Shown here one piece after another: positions 35,638-45,451 of a stretch of 64,000 bases of DNA. Source of the DNA: Burkholderiales bacterium (GTDB lineage Bacteria > Pseudomonadota > Gammaproteobacteria > Burkholderiales > Burkholderiaceae_C). The translations under genes and the position numbers were made by a program. The DNA lies in the NCBI GenBank assembly GCA_028868825.1, contig JAGWTU010000003.1, forward strand, positions 62,001 to 126,000, given 5' to 3'. Every line of letters starts with the position of its first letter. Position 1 is the first letter of the stretch. The notes below the pieces were generated by a model. It was not told the origin of the DNA. It ran no database searches and was given only the letters and a program-made list of their open reading frames with translations.

Positions 35638-36340
35638 GGGAGGCGGCCACGTCGGCCGAGAACACATAGCCCGCGCCGCGCACCGTCTTGATCAGGTGCG
35701 GATTCTTGCCGTCGTCGTCCAGGCGCAGCCGCAGGCGGCTGATCTGCACGTCGAGCGAGCGGTCCAGCGGACCCGCATCGCGCCCCCGCGTCTGCTCGGC
35801 GAGCACATGACGGTCGAGGATCTTGCCCGGGTGTTCGACGAAATATTTCAGCAGTTCGAAATCCAGCCCCGTCAGCGCCACCGGACGGCCTTCGCGGTCG
35901 CAGACCGTGCGTTCGAGCAGGTCGAGCGTGAAGCCGTCGAAGCGGTAGTAGCGCACCGGCGCCGCGGTTTCCGAGCCCATGCGGCGCAGGATGGCCTTGA
36001 TGCGCGCCAGCAGTTCGCGCGGGCTGTAGGGCTTGGCGATGTAGTCGTCGGCGCCGAGCTCGAGGCCGACGACGCGATCGGTCTCGTCGGAACTCGCGGT
36101 GAGCATGATGATCGGCAGGTTGGAGCGCTGGCGCACGGCGCGGCACAGCGCGAAGCCGTCGGTGTCGGGCAGCATCACGTCCAGGATGACCAGAGACAGC
36201 GCGTCGGCGTGGCGCTGGAATTCGGCCAGGAAACTCTCGCCGTTGTGCGAGACGACGACCTCGTATTGATTCTTCTCGAGGTAGGTCTTGAGCAGCATCC
36301 GGGTCTTCAGGTCGTCGTCGACGATGAGGATCTTGCGCAA
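35630..36340 (-). CDS. OmpR-family response regulator
   Basis: Two-domain regulator of 236 residues. The receiver domain has the acidic pocket VDDD near residue 8, the phosphorylation site Asp54 in VILDVMLPD, Thr in MLTASS and Lys in YIAKPYSP. The winged-helix effector has the expected ALTGLDFELLKYFVEHPGKI, RSLDVQISRLRLRL and LIKTVRGAGYVF. I chose the TTG at 36340 because AAGGAG lies eight bases ahead and the protein then starts correctly with RKILIVDDD. It overlaps the kinase gene and follows the solute-binding protein gene by 17 bp. Confidence 0.93.
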   Translation of the reverse strand: MRKILIVDDDLKTRMLLKTYLEKNQYEVVVSHNGESFLAEFQRHADALSLVILDVMLPDTDGFALCRAVRQRSNLPIIMLTASSDETDRVVGLELGADDYIAKPYSPRELLARIKAILRRMGSETAAPVRYYRFDGFTLDLLERTVCDREGRPVALTGLDFELLKYFVEHPGKILDRHVLAEQTRGRDAGPLDRSLDVQISRLRLRLDDDGKNPHLIKTVRGAGYVFSADVAASHA

Positions 36341-36357
36341 GCGAGTCGCTCCTTGTT

Positions 36358-37653
36358 TCAGTGGTGGACCGGCGTCGCGCTGACGCGCAGCGCCCGGAAC
36401 AGCGCCGCCAGGCGCTCGCGCGCCGCCTCGGGCGTGACGGCATCGTCGATGTAGTAGCGATGCACTTCGGCGACGATGGCGTCCTTGCTCGCCTCGTCGG
36501 TGGCCATGCGGTGCACGAGGCTGGGCACCTGCACCGCGTCGCCCGCGGCGAAGGTCGTCCACGAGGCCCGCGCGCAGGCGTCCATGCGCGCCGGGTCGGC
36601 GTCGCGCCGCACCGACACCGAACCCTTCACGGCGTTGTATTCGCTCTGCGCCGCCGGCGTCATGACCCGTCTCGCCAGCGCTTCCTGCGCGGGCCGATGC
36701 GCATAGTCCTTGGCGAACATCGACAGCGTGTCGACGCTGTAGAGGTGGTAGGGGCCGGTGTCGGGCATCGCGGCGCAGCCGAAGTCGCGCTCGGTGACAT
36801 GGCCCGCCGCATTCAGCTCGCCCTTGGCCCAGTCGCCCATCACCAGCATCGCCGCGTCGCCCTGCGCCAACTGGGTGACGACGGCCGGCCAGGGCCGCTC
36901 GTCGGCGGGTGCGGCGATCCAGCGCTTGACGCGACGCAGCCGTTGCAGCGCCGTCAGCAGCCGCGGATCGCCGATCGCCGCGGCGCTGCGCTCGACGAAC
37001 AGGGCGCGGTGGAAGGCGGGTCCGCCGGTGGCCAGCACGAGGTTCTCGAACAGCGCCGCGACCTGCCAGGGCTCGCTGCTCTGCGCCAGGGCGGCCACAC
37101 CCGCGTTCCTGAAGACCTCGGCCGTGCGCTCGAATTCGGCCCAGCTGCGCGGCGCCTGCAACTTGAAGCGGTCGAACAGCCGGCGGTTGTAGAACAGCGT
37201 GTTGACGCGGTGGATGCCCAGCGGCGCGGCGACGACATGGTCGCGATAGCGGATCAATTTGTCGACGGTCGGGAACAGGCTGCGCGACCAGTTCGCCGCC
37301 GCCGCCACGTCGTCGATTTCGAGCAGCAGGCCGAGTTCGGCCCATTCGCCGATCGACAAGCCGATGATCTGCGTCACCTCGGGCGCGTCGCCCGCGAGGA
37401 CGCGGCTGCGCAGCACCTTGCCGGCCCCGAGACCGGCACCGCCGGGTATCGCGCCATCCTTCCATTCGATGCCCGCGGCGGCCGCCTGATGCGCCAGCAC
37501 GTCGACGGCCCGGCGCTCGCTCACCGAGGTCCACCAGTGCAGCACCTGCAATGCATCGGTAGTCGCCGGCGGCGCGCCACAGGCCGGCCCCGCGGCGCCG
37601 CTCAGCAGCAGCAGGGACACCGACATCCTGCGGACCACCGAGTCGAGCAGCAT
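36358..37653 (-). CDS. ABC-type sugar solute-binding protein, possibly a sensor partner
   Basis: Periplasmic binding protein of 431 residues, family 1 (sugar) type. It has a signal peptide (SVSLLLLSGAAGPACG), then LQVLHWWTSVSERRA, DAPEVTQIIGLSIGEWAELG, APLGIHRVNTLFYNRRLFDRF and the aromatic-rich SSEPWQVAALFENLVLATGG, all standard for oligosaccharide binders. No permease or ATPase gene is near, so ABC import by a local system is impossible. Its position directly ahead of the response regulator and kinase genes suggests it presents sugar to the kinase. A second such protein begins the cluster at 48038. Confidence 0.88.
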   Translation of the reverse strand: MLLDSVVRRMSVSLLLLSGAAGPACGAPPATTDALQVLHWWTSVSERRAVDVLAHQAAAAGIEWKDGAIPGGAGLGAGKVLRSRVLAGDAPEVTQIIGLSIGEWAELGLLLEIDDVAAAANWSRSLFPTVDKLIRYRDHVVAAPLGIHRVNTLFYNRRLFDRFKLQAPRSWAEFERTAEVFRNAGVAALAQSSEPWQVAALFENLVLATGGPAFHRALFVERSAAAIGDPRLLTALQRLRRVKRWIAAPADERPWPAVVTQLAQGDAAMLVMGDWAKGELNAAGHVTERDFGCAAMPDTGPYHLYSVDTLSMFAKDYAHRPAQEALARRVMTPAAQSEYNAVKGSVSVRRDADPARMDACARASWTTFAAGDAVQVPSLVHRMATDEASKDAIVAEVHRYYIDDAVTPEAARERLAALFRALRVSATPVHH

Positions 37654-37669
37654 GCGCGGCGGCGGCGCG

Positions 37670-38371
37670 TCACCGCGCCGCCAGCGCCGCGGCGATCGCC
37701 GGCTCGACGCGCTCGATCATCACGCGGTAGCCCGCGGCATTCGGGTGCACGCCGTCGCCCGAATACTCGCGGCGCAGGCCGAGCCGATCGTCGACCATCG
37801 GCGTGTAGTAGTCGACCAGCGTCAGCCGGTGCCGTTCGGCATAGGCGCGGATGCGCCGGTTCAAGTCGATGATGGTCGGCGCGGGCTTGAGCGACGGGCT
37901 CCAGGGATAGGCGTTGGCCGGCACCAGCAGGCACAGCACGACCTGGATGCCATGGACCTGGGCCAGTTCGGCCATCGACTCGATGTTGCCCTCGATCGTC
38001 TCGTTGCTCGCCGGCCCGGTGTTGCCGGCGATGTCGTTGGTGCCGGCCAGGATCACGACCGCGGCGGGGTGCAGGTCGATCACGTCGGCACGCAGGCGCA
38101 GCAGCATCTGCGGCGTCGTCTGGCCGCTGATGCCGCGGTTGATGTAGCGCGGGTTCTTGAAGAATTCGGGTGACCAGAATTCGGTGATCGAATCGCCCAT
38201 GAAGACCACGCGCTGCTCGCCCGGCGCGGGCGGGGCCAGCAGCGCATTGCGCGCGCGGTAGGCGCCCAGGTTGGGCCAGTCCTGCACGGCGCCCTTGTCG
38301 TCGGCAGCCCGGGTCGGCGCGGCGCAGACGAGGGCCAGCAGGAAGATGGCGCAGGGCTTGTGGAACTTCAT
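37670..38371 (-). CDS. Exported SGNH/GDSL hydrolase
   Basis: Secreted esterase of 233 residues. The signal peptide (AIFLLALVCAAPTRA) is followed by block I VVFMGDSITEFW with the nucleophile Ser, block II INRGISGQTTPQML, block III ILAGTNDIAGNTG and block V DGVHPNAAGY with the catalytic Asp and His. This fits the carbohydrate-active GDSL lipase-like family; deacetylation of N-acetylated or O-acetylated oligosaccharides is plausible given its place between a TonB receptor and a sugar-binding protein. It is 16 bp from the binding-protein gene. Confidence 0.88.
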   Translation of the reverse strand: MKFHKPCAIFLLALVCAAPTRAADDKGAVQDWPNLGAYRARNALLAPPAPGEQRVVFMGDSITEFWSPEFFKNPRYINRGISGQTTPQMLLRLRADVIDLHPAAVVILAGTNDIAGNTGPASNETIEGNIESMAELAQVHGIQVVLCLLVPANAYPWSPSLKPAPTIIDLNRRIRAYAERHRLTLVDYYTPMVDDRLGLRREYSGDGVHPNAAGYRVMIERVEPAIAAALAAR

Positions 38372-38441
38372 CGGCGACCTCGGCCTGTTGGGGTGGGAAT
38401 CGATGCGCGGTGCGCGGGCGATTATCGCGGCCGGGGCCGGC

Positions 38442-41183
38442 TCAGTAGCCGTAGTTCAGGCCCAGCAGGTATTGGCGCCCGAACTGCTGGTAGCCGTTCA
38501 TCCAGGTCGAGCCGTTGGCCGTGGCGGTCGTCACATACGGGGTGTTGGTCAGGTTGTTGACCTGGAACAGCAGGCCCAGGCCCTTGAGCAGGCCGCCCTG
38601 GAACTCGTAGCCGATCTGCAGGTCGGTGATCTTCTCCGCCTGGATCGAGTCCATGATGAACTTGAAGGCGTTGTGCCGGGTGGCGTAGAAGGTCGAGCGG
38701 TAGCGCTGCGCGATGCGGAACTGGAAGCCGTTCTTCTCGTAATACCCGGTGAGGCCCCAGACATGGCCCGACAGACCCTCGAGCGAGGTGTTCGTCGCCG
38801 CGCCGCTGGCATCGGTGCCAGGCAGATTGCTGGTCGTGTCGGAGTAGCTGGCGATGACGCCGAAGCCGTCGAGACCACGCGACACGAGCTCGCCCGCCAG
38901 CGCGGCACTCAACTCGATGCCGTGGATGCGGCCCCCATGGGTGTTGGTGGGCGTCGTCATCGTGCCCAGGTTGCTGATCGGCTGGATGCCGCTGGGGTTC
39001 GTGAAACCGGTGAAGTCGTAGGCAACGTCCTTGGTGAGGATGCCCGTGGTCACCTGCTTGTCCCAGACCGCGAACGCGACGTAGCTGCGCTTGCCGAAGT
39101 ATTTCTCCAACGACAGGTCGAAGGCATTCGCGCGCCAAGGCTCGAGTTGCGGGTTGCCGCCGCTGCCCGACCAGGTGCGGTCGGTCTGGCTCACCGAGGC
39201 CGTGGTGCCGGCGCGCATGTCCGCCATGTTCGGCCGCGCCACGGTGCGCGCCACGCCCAGGCGCAGCAAGGCCGACGGGCCCAGTTCGCCGACGAGGTTC
39301 AGGCTGGGCAGCACGTCGGTGTAGTTCCTGCCGCCGGTCACCGGCGTGAGGTTGCCCTGGTTGTCGTCATACAGGCCGCTGGCCGTCTGGCGCGCGTTGA
39401 CGATCTGCACGCCGACATTGCCGCGCACCGGCATGCCGGCATGGAAGTCGAGGTTGACCTTGGCGAATGCGGTCGTGATCTTCTCGCTCACGCCCCAGTT
39501 CCAGCTCGGGCTCTTGGGGTCCGACGGCGTGACCGTGTAGGCCGCGCTGTTCGTGGCATTGAAGACGTCGAAGCTGATGCTGGGACCCACGCCGAGGAAG
39601 CCGAGGTTCACCGGCGATTGCAGCAGTCCCGCGGGTATCGGCGCGCAGGACGGCCACATATTGCAATCGGTGCCCTGCGTCAGGTTGTAGCTGGTCTGCA
39701 CATAGCCCAGGTTCTTGCTGCGCTCGGCATAGATCACGCCGCCGTCGAAGCCGCTGACGGGGCCCCACTCGACATCGCGCCGCGTCTGCAGCCGCAGCGA
39801 CTTCGCTTCGTCGTTCACGTCGGCCCTGCCGACGACGGCGCCGCCGCCCCACCAGGCCCCGCTCAGCTGCCAGTTGGCCGGGTTGGCGAAACCGAACGCC
39901 GAGGTGACGCTGCCGAAACCCGAAAGCCCGGCCGGGAAGACGACGTTGAAGGTGGCGGGGTCGATGCCGGTGGCATAGGCCTCGCCGATCGATTCGTGGC
40001 GCGTGGCGCGCGACCAGCTCAGGTCGCCGGTCGTCGTCCAGCCGCCGGCCTTGAGCACGGTGTTCCAGCCCGCCGCGTCGACATAGTCGTTGCGGTTGTC
40101 CTTGCGCATCGTCATGAACGGCGTGATGTTGGCGATCACGCCGCCGCCATGGGAGTTGGCCAGCGGCGACCAGTTCGGCGTCGTGCCGTTGGCCCAGTCG
40201 TTCCAGTAGGCGATGAACTCGCGCCCGTTCATGCGCTGGCTGAACTTCGACGAGAAGAGGTCGACCTGGCTGTGCAGATCCTTGCTGGGCTTGTATTCGA
40301 GCACGGCCATCAGGCCATCGCGCACGGTCTGCGTCGACGCCGCACCCATTTCCGCGCCGTCGTAGGCCGAGGTGCCGGCGAGCAGGCCGTCGACCGTGCC
40401 GCAGCAATTCGTCAGCCAGTCGGCGGTGCCGTAATCCCAGGGATTGAAATACTTCTTCTGGTTCGGGCTGTCCAGCCGCGCGAAACCCAGCGCCACGCCT
40501 ATCGTGCGGTCGGCGAACTGGTCGATGTACGACGCACTGAAGCGCGCGCCGGCGCTCTTGCTGCCGGGGACGATGTCGCCGAGCGAATTCTTTTCGATGC
40601 GCACGTTCAGCGAGACCTTGCGCGCGGCGTAATCCAGCGGCCGCACCGTGTGCAGGTCGACCGTGCCGGACAGGCCCTGCGTGCCCAGGGCGGCATCGGG
40701 CGTCTTGTAGAGCACGGCCGAATTGACCAGTTCGGAAGGGAACTGGTCGTATTCGAAAGAGCGGTCGTCGCCGGTGCTGACCATCTCGCGGCCGTTGAGC
40801 AGCGTGACGCCGAATTTCGGCGCCATGCCGCGGATCGAAAGCACCTGCGCCCGCCCGTCGACGCGCTGCGCGGCGACGCCGGGCAGCCGCGCCAGCGATT
40901 CGGCGATGCTGACGTCGGGCAGCTTGCCGATGTCCTCGGCGGTGACCGCCTCGACGATCGAATCGGCATTGCGCTTGGTCGCGATCGAACTCTCGATGCT
41001 GCCGCGGATGCCGGTGACGACGACGGTTTCGGTCGTCTTCGTCGCCGCATCGGGGGCGGCGGTCTGCTGCGCCTGGGCCGGTGGCACCAGCAGCACCGAA
41101 CAGGCCAGGGCCAGCGGCGACAGGCCGATTGCGGGACGTAGGCGCTGGGGCTGGTCGCGATGCTGGCGGATCGAAATCTTCAT
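38442..41183 (-). CDS. TonB-dependent receptor, probable chito-oligosaccharide uptake
   Basis: Receptor of 913 residues of the Xanthomonas/Caulobacter carbohydrate type. GGAG precedes the ATG at 41183. The signal peptide ends near PPAQAQ; ETVVVTGIRGSIESSIATKR and the plug EDIGKLPDVSIAESLARLPGV then LSIRGM are diagnostic of this subfamily. The barrel ends with the aromatic terminus LLGLNYGY. It lies 50 bp after the GH20 gene and next to the GDSL gene, in the amino-sugar cluster, so chitobiose or longer N-acetylglucosamine oligomers are the likely cargo (inference from context). Confidence 0.93.
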   Translation of the reverse strand: MKISIRQHRDQPQRLRPAIGLSPLALACSVLLVPPAQAQQTAAPDAATKTTETVVVTGIRGSIESSIATKRNADSIVEAVTAEDIGKLPDVSIAESLARLPGVAAQRVDGRAQVLSIRGMAPKFGVTLLNGREMVSTGDDRSFEYDQFPSELVNSAVLYKTPDAALGTQGLSGTVDLHTVRPLDYAARKVSLNVRIEKNSLGDIVPGSKSAGARFSASYIDQFADRTIGVALGFARLDSPNQKKYFNPWDYGTADWLTNCCGTVDGLLAGTSAYDGAEMGAASTQTVRDGLMAVLEYKPSKDLHSQVDLFSSKFSQRMNGREFIAYWNDWANGTTPNWSPLANSHGGGVIANITPFMTMRKDNRNDYVDAAGWNTVLKAGGWTTTGDLSWSRATRHESIGEAYATGIDPATFNVVFPAGLSGFGSVTSAFGFANPANWQLSGAWWGGGAVVGRADVNDEAKSLRLQTRRDVEWGPVSGFDGGVIYAERSKNLGYVQTSYNLTQGTDCNMWPSCAPIPAGLLQSPVNLGFLGVGPSISFDVFNATNSAAYTVTPSDPKSPSWNWGVSEKITTAFAKVNLDFHAGMPVRGNVGVQIVNARQTASGLYDDNQGNLTPVTGGRNYTDVLPSLNLVGELGPSALLRLGVARTVARPNMADMRAGTTASVSQTDRTWSGSGGNPQLEPWRANAFDLSLEKYFGKRSYVAFAVWDKQVTTGILTKDVAYDFTGFTNPSGIQPISNLGTMTTPTNTHGGRIHGIELSAALAGELVSRGLDGFGVIASYSDTTSNLPGTDASGAATNTSLEGLSGHVWGLTGYYEKNGFQFRIAQRYRSTFYATRHNAFKFIMDSIQAEKITDLQIGYEFQGGLLKGLGLLFQVNNLTNTPYVTTATANGSTWMNGYQQFGRQYLLGLNYGY

Positions 41184-41233
41184 GTTCGTGTCTCCGTTCG
41201 AGGGTGGGGTTGAAAGCGGCAATTCGGGTGCAT

Positions 41234-43759
41234 TCAGGGATTGACGAGGCGCGACGAGCGGCCGCCGCGGCCGTTGCGGTCGAAAGCGGCGACGCGGATC
41301 GCGCCCTTGGCGGCGATCGGCCCGACGACCGCCGCGCTGGTCGCCAGCGGCTCGGTGTCGTCGCTCGTGTAGCGCAGGGCCAGTCCGGGCAATTGGCTGT
41401 TGACCTCGACGCGGCCGTCGACGAGGCGCAGGCCGGGCGGCGGAATGCGATAGGCCACGCCGCCCGCTTCGGCGTCGAGCCGGGGCAGCACCTGCTTGCC
41501 GAGCTGATTGACGAAGCGCGACCAGTCGGCGCGGTGCAGCGCCGCGGCGCGTTCGGGGTCGGTCTCCCGGGCCCAGGCCGGATCGGCGCTCCAGGCGCGT
41601 TCGGCCAGCGCCAGCAGGCGCGGCATGAGCATCGCATCGATGCGCCGCGGCTCGCGCAGCGTCTCGGAAAACAGCGTCGCTTCGAGGCCGCGGATATGCC
41701 GGCGGCCGGCCTCCGTCAAGGCCTGCTGGCCGGGGCGCGGCACGGCCGAAGTCGGTGCGCTGCGCAGCATGTCGAGCGGGACGAGGTCGAATACCGTGTC
41801 GAGATCGATGTAGCGGGCCCAGTTGTGCCCATGCTCGTACGGGTTCTCGAGATGCGCCATGTCGAAATACAGGTTCGTGACCGGCGCCAGGATCGTCGTG
41901 TAGCCGGCATTCGCCAGCTGGTAGGCGAGGTCCTCGGTGTCCCAGGCGTTGTTCCAGACATAGATCTGGAAACCGCGGCCGACGAAGGCGGGGTTGGGTT
42001 CGAGCCCGGCGTCGCCGGAAGCCAGCGACTTGCGCGATCCCAGCTCCTCCCATCCTGCGGCGACGAGGCCCTGTGCGCGCAGGATGGCGTCGACGCGTTC
42101 GTAATAGCGGTCCCACAGCGCGGCGGTGGTCGCTTCCTTCAGCTTGTGCATCGCGGCCCGGCTCGCCGGCGATTGCTCCCAGGCGCCGCGCGGCAGTTCG
42201 TCGCCGCCGACATGCAGCGTGCGCAGCGGCACGCCCGCCTGCCGGTGCATCGCCACCAGCGCGGCGACGACGCGCTCGATGAAGGCGTAGCTCGACGGCA
42301 GCCCGGGGTCGATGACGTTGTCGCTGTAGAGCTGGGCCGAGCGGTATTGCGAGCGGTCGCCGGGGTCGCTCAAGCGGTAGCGGTCGGCGTCGGCGAGCCC
42401 GGCGTGGCGACGTTGTGCGGCACGCCACTCCATCGCCTTGACGGCCGCGCGGGCGTGGCCCGGCATCTCGATCTCGGGGATCACTTCGATGCGGCGCGCG
42501 GCCGCATAGCGCAGGATCTCGATGTAGTCGGCCCGCGTGTAATGGCCGCTGCCATGCGGGTCGTCGAGCGCGGGGCCGGAGCCATGGGCCGGAGGCAGAT
42601 GTTCGGCGCTGCCGGCCGGATGGCCGCGCCGCGCGCCGACGCCGGTCAGCTCGGGCAGGCCGTCGATCTCGATGCGCCAGCCTTCGTCGTCGGTCAGATG
42701 CAGGTGCAGCTTGTTGAGCTTGTAGCGGGCCATCAGATCGAGCAGCCGCAGCAGCGTCGCCTTGTCCTGGAAATTGCGCGCCACGTCGAGCATCAGGCCG
42801 CGGTATTCGAAACGCGGCGCGTCGACGATGCGCAGCGGCTGCAGCGCCACGACTGCAGCCGACGGACCCGCAGGCAGCAAGGACCGCAGCGTCTGCAGGC
42901 CGCGCGAAACGCCGGCCGCCGTCCGGCCCTGGATGGCGATGCCGGCGGCCGCATCGATCACGAGTTCGTAGGCCTCCGCCGATGGCTGACCGGCGATCGC
43001 GCCGACGCTCAGGCGCAGCGGCGGCGGCAGCGCGTCGTGCTTCGTCGACGCGAACAGCGGTTGCAGCATCGCGCGCGCCAGCGCCATCTCGGCGCGCAAG
43101 GCCGGCGTGCCCCGCACCCGCGGCGCCGAGGTCAGCACGAGCGTGCCGGCGCCGCGCTGGTATTGCAGCGGCGGCGGAAACACCGGCGGCAGCGCGTCGG
43201 GCGGCAGGTCGACGATGGCGGCCTGCCGCGCGTACAGGGCCTCGGCACCGACGACCGGCGCGCCCGGGCCCATGTCGACTTGCTCGGGACGCGTCGACGG
43301 CACGATGCGGTAATCGGCGACCGCGAGGCCGACCTCGGGCCGGTCGTCGTAGACGAGGTAAGGCGCCTGCGGCGCCTTGTCCATCATCAGCATGACCTCG
43401 GGCTGGTAGAACGCGATGCGCATCGCATGCGCGGGCGCCAGCGCGATGAACCCCGTTTCGGGCCGGATCCTGAAGAGCGTGCCGATCACCCTTTCGAGCC
43501 GTACATGGCCTTCGACCGCGGCACCGGTCTCGACACCGGCGATGGCGCTGAAGTAGATAGCCCAGCCCGCTGCCGGCAAGGCCTCGCTGCCCCGATTCGC
43601 GATTTCCAGCGCCACCAGCGATCGCCCGGCCGGATGCTGCGCCGTGAATTCGTTGCGCACGACCTCCCAGCTCATTTGCAGCGGCGCGGTGGCGGCGTGC
43701 ACGAGCGCGGCCGTCATCGCCAGACCGAGCGCCAGCGCCAGCCTGCACCGGGTCTTCAT
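41234..43759 (-). CDS. Exported GH20 beta-N-acetylhexosaminidase (chitobiase-like)
   Basis: Glycosidase of 841 residues that releases N-acetylglucosamine from chito-oligosaccharide ends. Signal peptide (LGLAMTAALVHA), N-terminal carbohydrate-binding CHB_HEX domain (MSWEVVRNEFTAQHP onward), a GH20b domain, and the catalytic barrel starting at RFEYRGLMLDVARNFQ with HLHLTDDEGWRIEID, EIEMPGHA and the catalytic Asp-Glu pair in LHVGGDELPRG near residue 519. The C-terminus has the Ig-like CHB_HEX_C domain. WNNAW lines the substrate pocket. Its ATG overlaps the stop of the upstream gene nagE (ATGA). Confidence 0.94.
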   Translation of the reverse strand: MKTRCRLALALGLAMTAALVHAATAPLQMSWEVVRNEFTAQHPAGRSLVALEIANRGSEALPAAGWAIYFSAIAGVETGAAVEGHVRLERVIGTLFRIRPETGFIALAPAHAMRIAFYQPEVMLMMDKAPQAPYLVYDDRPEVGLAVADYRIVPSTRPEQVDMGPGAPVVGAEALYARQAAIVDLPPDALPPVFPPPLQYQRGAGTLVLTSAPRVRGTPALRAEMALARAMLQPLFASTKHDALPPPLRLSVGAIAGQPSAEAYELVIDAAAGIAIQGRTAAGVSRGLQTLRSLLPAGPSAAVVALQPLRIVDAPRFEYRGLMLDVARNFQDKATLLRLLDLMARYKLNKLHLHLTDDEGWRIEIDGLPELTGVGARRGHPAGSAEHLPPAHGSGPALDDPHGSGHYTRADYIEILRYAAARRIEVIPEIEMPGHARAAVKAMEWRAAQRRHAGLADADRYRLSDPGDRSQYRSAQLYSDNVIDPGLPSSYAFIERVVAALVAMHRQAGVPLRTLHVGGDELPRGAWEQSPASRAAMHKLKEATTAALWDRYYERVDAILRAQGLVAAGWEELGSRKSLASGDAGLEPNPAFVGRGFQIYVWNNAWDTEDLAYQLANAGYTTILAPVTNLYFDMAHLENPYEHGHNWARYIDLDTVFDLVPLDMLRSAPTSAVPRPGQQALTEAGRRHIRGLEATLFSETLREPRRIDAMLMPRLLALAERAWSADPAWARETDPERAAALHRADWSRFVNQLGKQVLPRLDAEAGGVAYRIPPPGLRLVDGRVEVNSQLPGLALRYTSDDTEPLATSAAVVGPIAAKGAIRVAAFDRNGRGGRSSRLVNP

Positions 43760-45417
43760 GCGGCCGCTCCGCCGGTGCCGATGGCGTCGGCCCAGGCGCG
43801 GGCGTCGCCCGGCACCAGCACATGGACGAGTGCCGACGAGAAGCGCTGCAGGCCCAGGGCACCGAGCGATTCGAGCGCCGCTTCGTCGACGCGATCCGCC
43901 TGAGCGACGACGAAGCGCAGCCGCGTTCCCGCCACCGCCTCGACGCGCTGCACATTGGCCGCGCCGCCGAGTGCCGCGAGCCAGGCGGCGCGATCCGCCG
44001 CCGGCGCATCGCCCTGCGCCAGCAGTGCGCGGATCTCGTCGGCGAGCAGGTCGACCTCGGGGCCGACGACGACCTGCACGCTGCCCGCGGACGGCTTGAT
44101 GAGGCCGCGCACGCCCAGCGCCTTCAGCGCCGCCGCGTCGACCGCGGCGTTGTCGGCCACCTGCAATCGCAATCGCGTCGTGCAGGCGTCGACGGCGACG
44201 AGGTTGGCTGCGCCGCCCAGCGCCGCGACATAGCCGCGTGCCCGCTCGCTGCCCGCGGCGCCGCCCGCCGCCGCGGCCATCGCCGGCTGGCCCGGCGCGG
44301 TCTCCTCGCGGCCCAGCGTCAGGAGGTCGAACTTGCGGATGAAGAAGGTGAAGAGGCCGTAATAGACGCCGAAATAGACCGCGCCCACCGGCAGCAGCAG
44401 CCAGCCGTTGTGGCCCTTGCCGACCGAGAGCAGGTAGTCGAACAGCCCGGCCGAGAACGTGAAGCCCAGTCGCACATCGAGCAGGTGCATCAGCGCCATC
44501 GACAAGCCGGTGAGCAACGCGTGGACGACGTAGAGCAGCGGCGCCAGGAACATGAAGGCGAACTCGACCGGCTCGGTGACCCCCGTGAGCAGGGCCGTCA
44601 GCGCCATCGACAGCAGCACGCCGCCGACCGCGGCGCGGTTCTCGGGGCGCGACTGGCGGTACATCGCCAGGCAGGCCGCGGGCAGGCCGAACATCATCAC
44701 GGGAAAGAAGCCGGCCATGAAGCCGCCCGCCGTCGGATCGCCGGCGAAGAAACGATTGAGGTCGCCGGTGGCGAACTTGCCGGCCACCGCCGGGTCCGGA
44801 AAACTGCCGAACACGAACCAGACGAGTGAATTGAGGATGTGGTGCAGGCCGGTGACGATCAGCAGCCGGTTCAGCACGCCGTAGATGAAGAGCCCCGTGG
44901 CGCCGGCGCCGATGAGCCAATGCCCGACGCCGTCGATGGCGTGCTGCACCGGCGGCCAGACGACGCTGAGCACGACGCCGGCCAGCAGCATCGCGAAACC
45001 GGTGGCGATCGGCACGAAGCGCTTGCCGCCGAAGAACGCCAGGTACGAAGGCAGCGCGATCGTGGCGTAGCGGTTGTAGAGCAGACCCGCGGTGATGCCC
45101 GCGGTGATGCCGGCGAGCACGCCCATGTTGATCTTCGCGTCGACCGCCTTGAGCACCGCCGTCAGCACGAGGTAGCCGATCGCGCCGGCGAGTCCGGCGC
45201 TGCCGTTGTTGTCGCGCGCGAAACCGATGGCGACGCCGATGGCGAAGATCAGCGCGAGATTGGCGAAGATGGCGTCGCCGGCCTGGGCCATGACGCCGAT
45301 GCCCAGCAGATCGGGCTGGCCCAGCCGCAGCAGCAGCCCGGCCACCGGCAGCACGGCGATGGGCAGCATCAGGGCGCGGCCCAGTTGCTGGATGCCGGCG
45401 AAGTTGTTGCGTCTCAT
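43756..45417 (-). CDS. nagE: N-acetylglucosamine PTS permease EIICB (NagE) with an extra EIIB-like domain
   Basis: PTS permease of 553 residues. The EIIC domain (to about 370) shows LGRALMLPIAVLPVAGLLLR, LHHILNSLVWFVFG, GDLNRFFAGDPTAGGFMAGFFPVMMFGLP and TGVTEPVEFAFMF with its conserved Glu. The EIIB domain has the phosphorylation Cys412 in VDACTTRLRL. A second EIIB-like repeat follows (WLAALGGAANVQRVEAVAGTRLRF), in which that Cys is missing. Three in-frame ATGs exist (45447, 45426, 45417); the last is preferred as AAGAGGG lies about ten bases ahead. Imports N-acetylglucosamine as the 6-phosphate, using phosphate from the fusion protein encoded just upstream. Confidence 0.92.
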   Translation of the reverse strand: MRRNNFAGIQQLGRALMLPIAVLPVAGLLLRLGQPDLLGIGVMAQAGDAIFANLALIFAIGVAIGFARDNNGSAGLAGAIGYLVLTAVLKAVDAKINMGVLAGITAGITAGLLYNRYATIALPSYLAFFGGKRFVPIATGFAMLLAGVVLSVVWPPVQHAIDGVGHWLIGAGATGLFIYGVLNRLLIVTGLHHILNSLVWFVFGSFPDPAVAGKFATGDLNRFFAGDPTAGGFMAGFFPVMMFGLPAACLAMYRQSRPENRAAVGGVLLSMALTALLTGVTEPVEFAFMFLAPLLYVVHALLTGLSMALMHLLDVRLGFTFSAGLFDYLLSVGKGHNGWLLLPVGAVYFGVYYGLFTFFIRKFDLLTLGREETAPGQPAMAAAAGGAAGSERARGYVAALGGAANLVAVDACTTRLRLQVADNAAVDAAALKALGVRGLIKPSAGSVQVVVGPEVDLLADEIRALLAQGDAPAADRAAWLAALGGAANVQRVEAVAGTRLRFVVAQADRVDEAALESLGALGLQRFSSALVHVLVPGDARAWADAIGTGGAAA

Positions 45418-45451
45418 CGGGTGCATTCCCTCTTCTTTCGTTTGCATCGCG

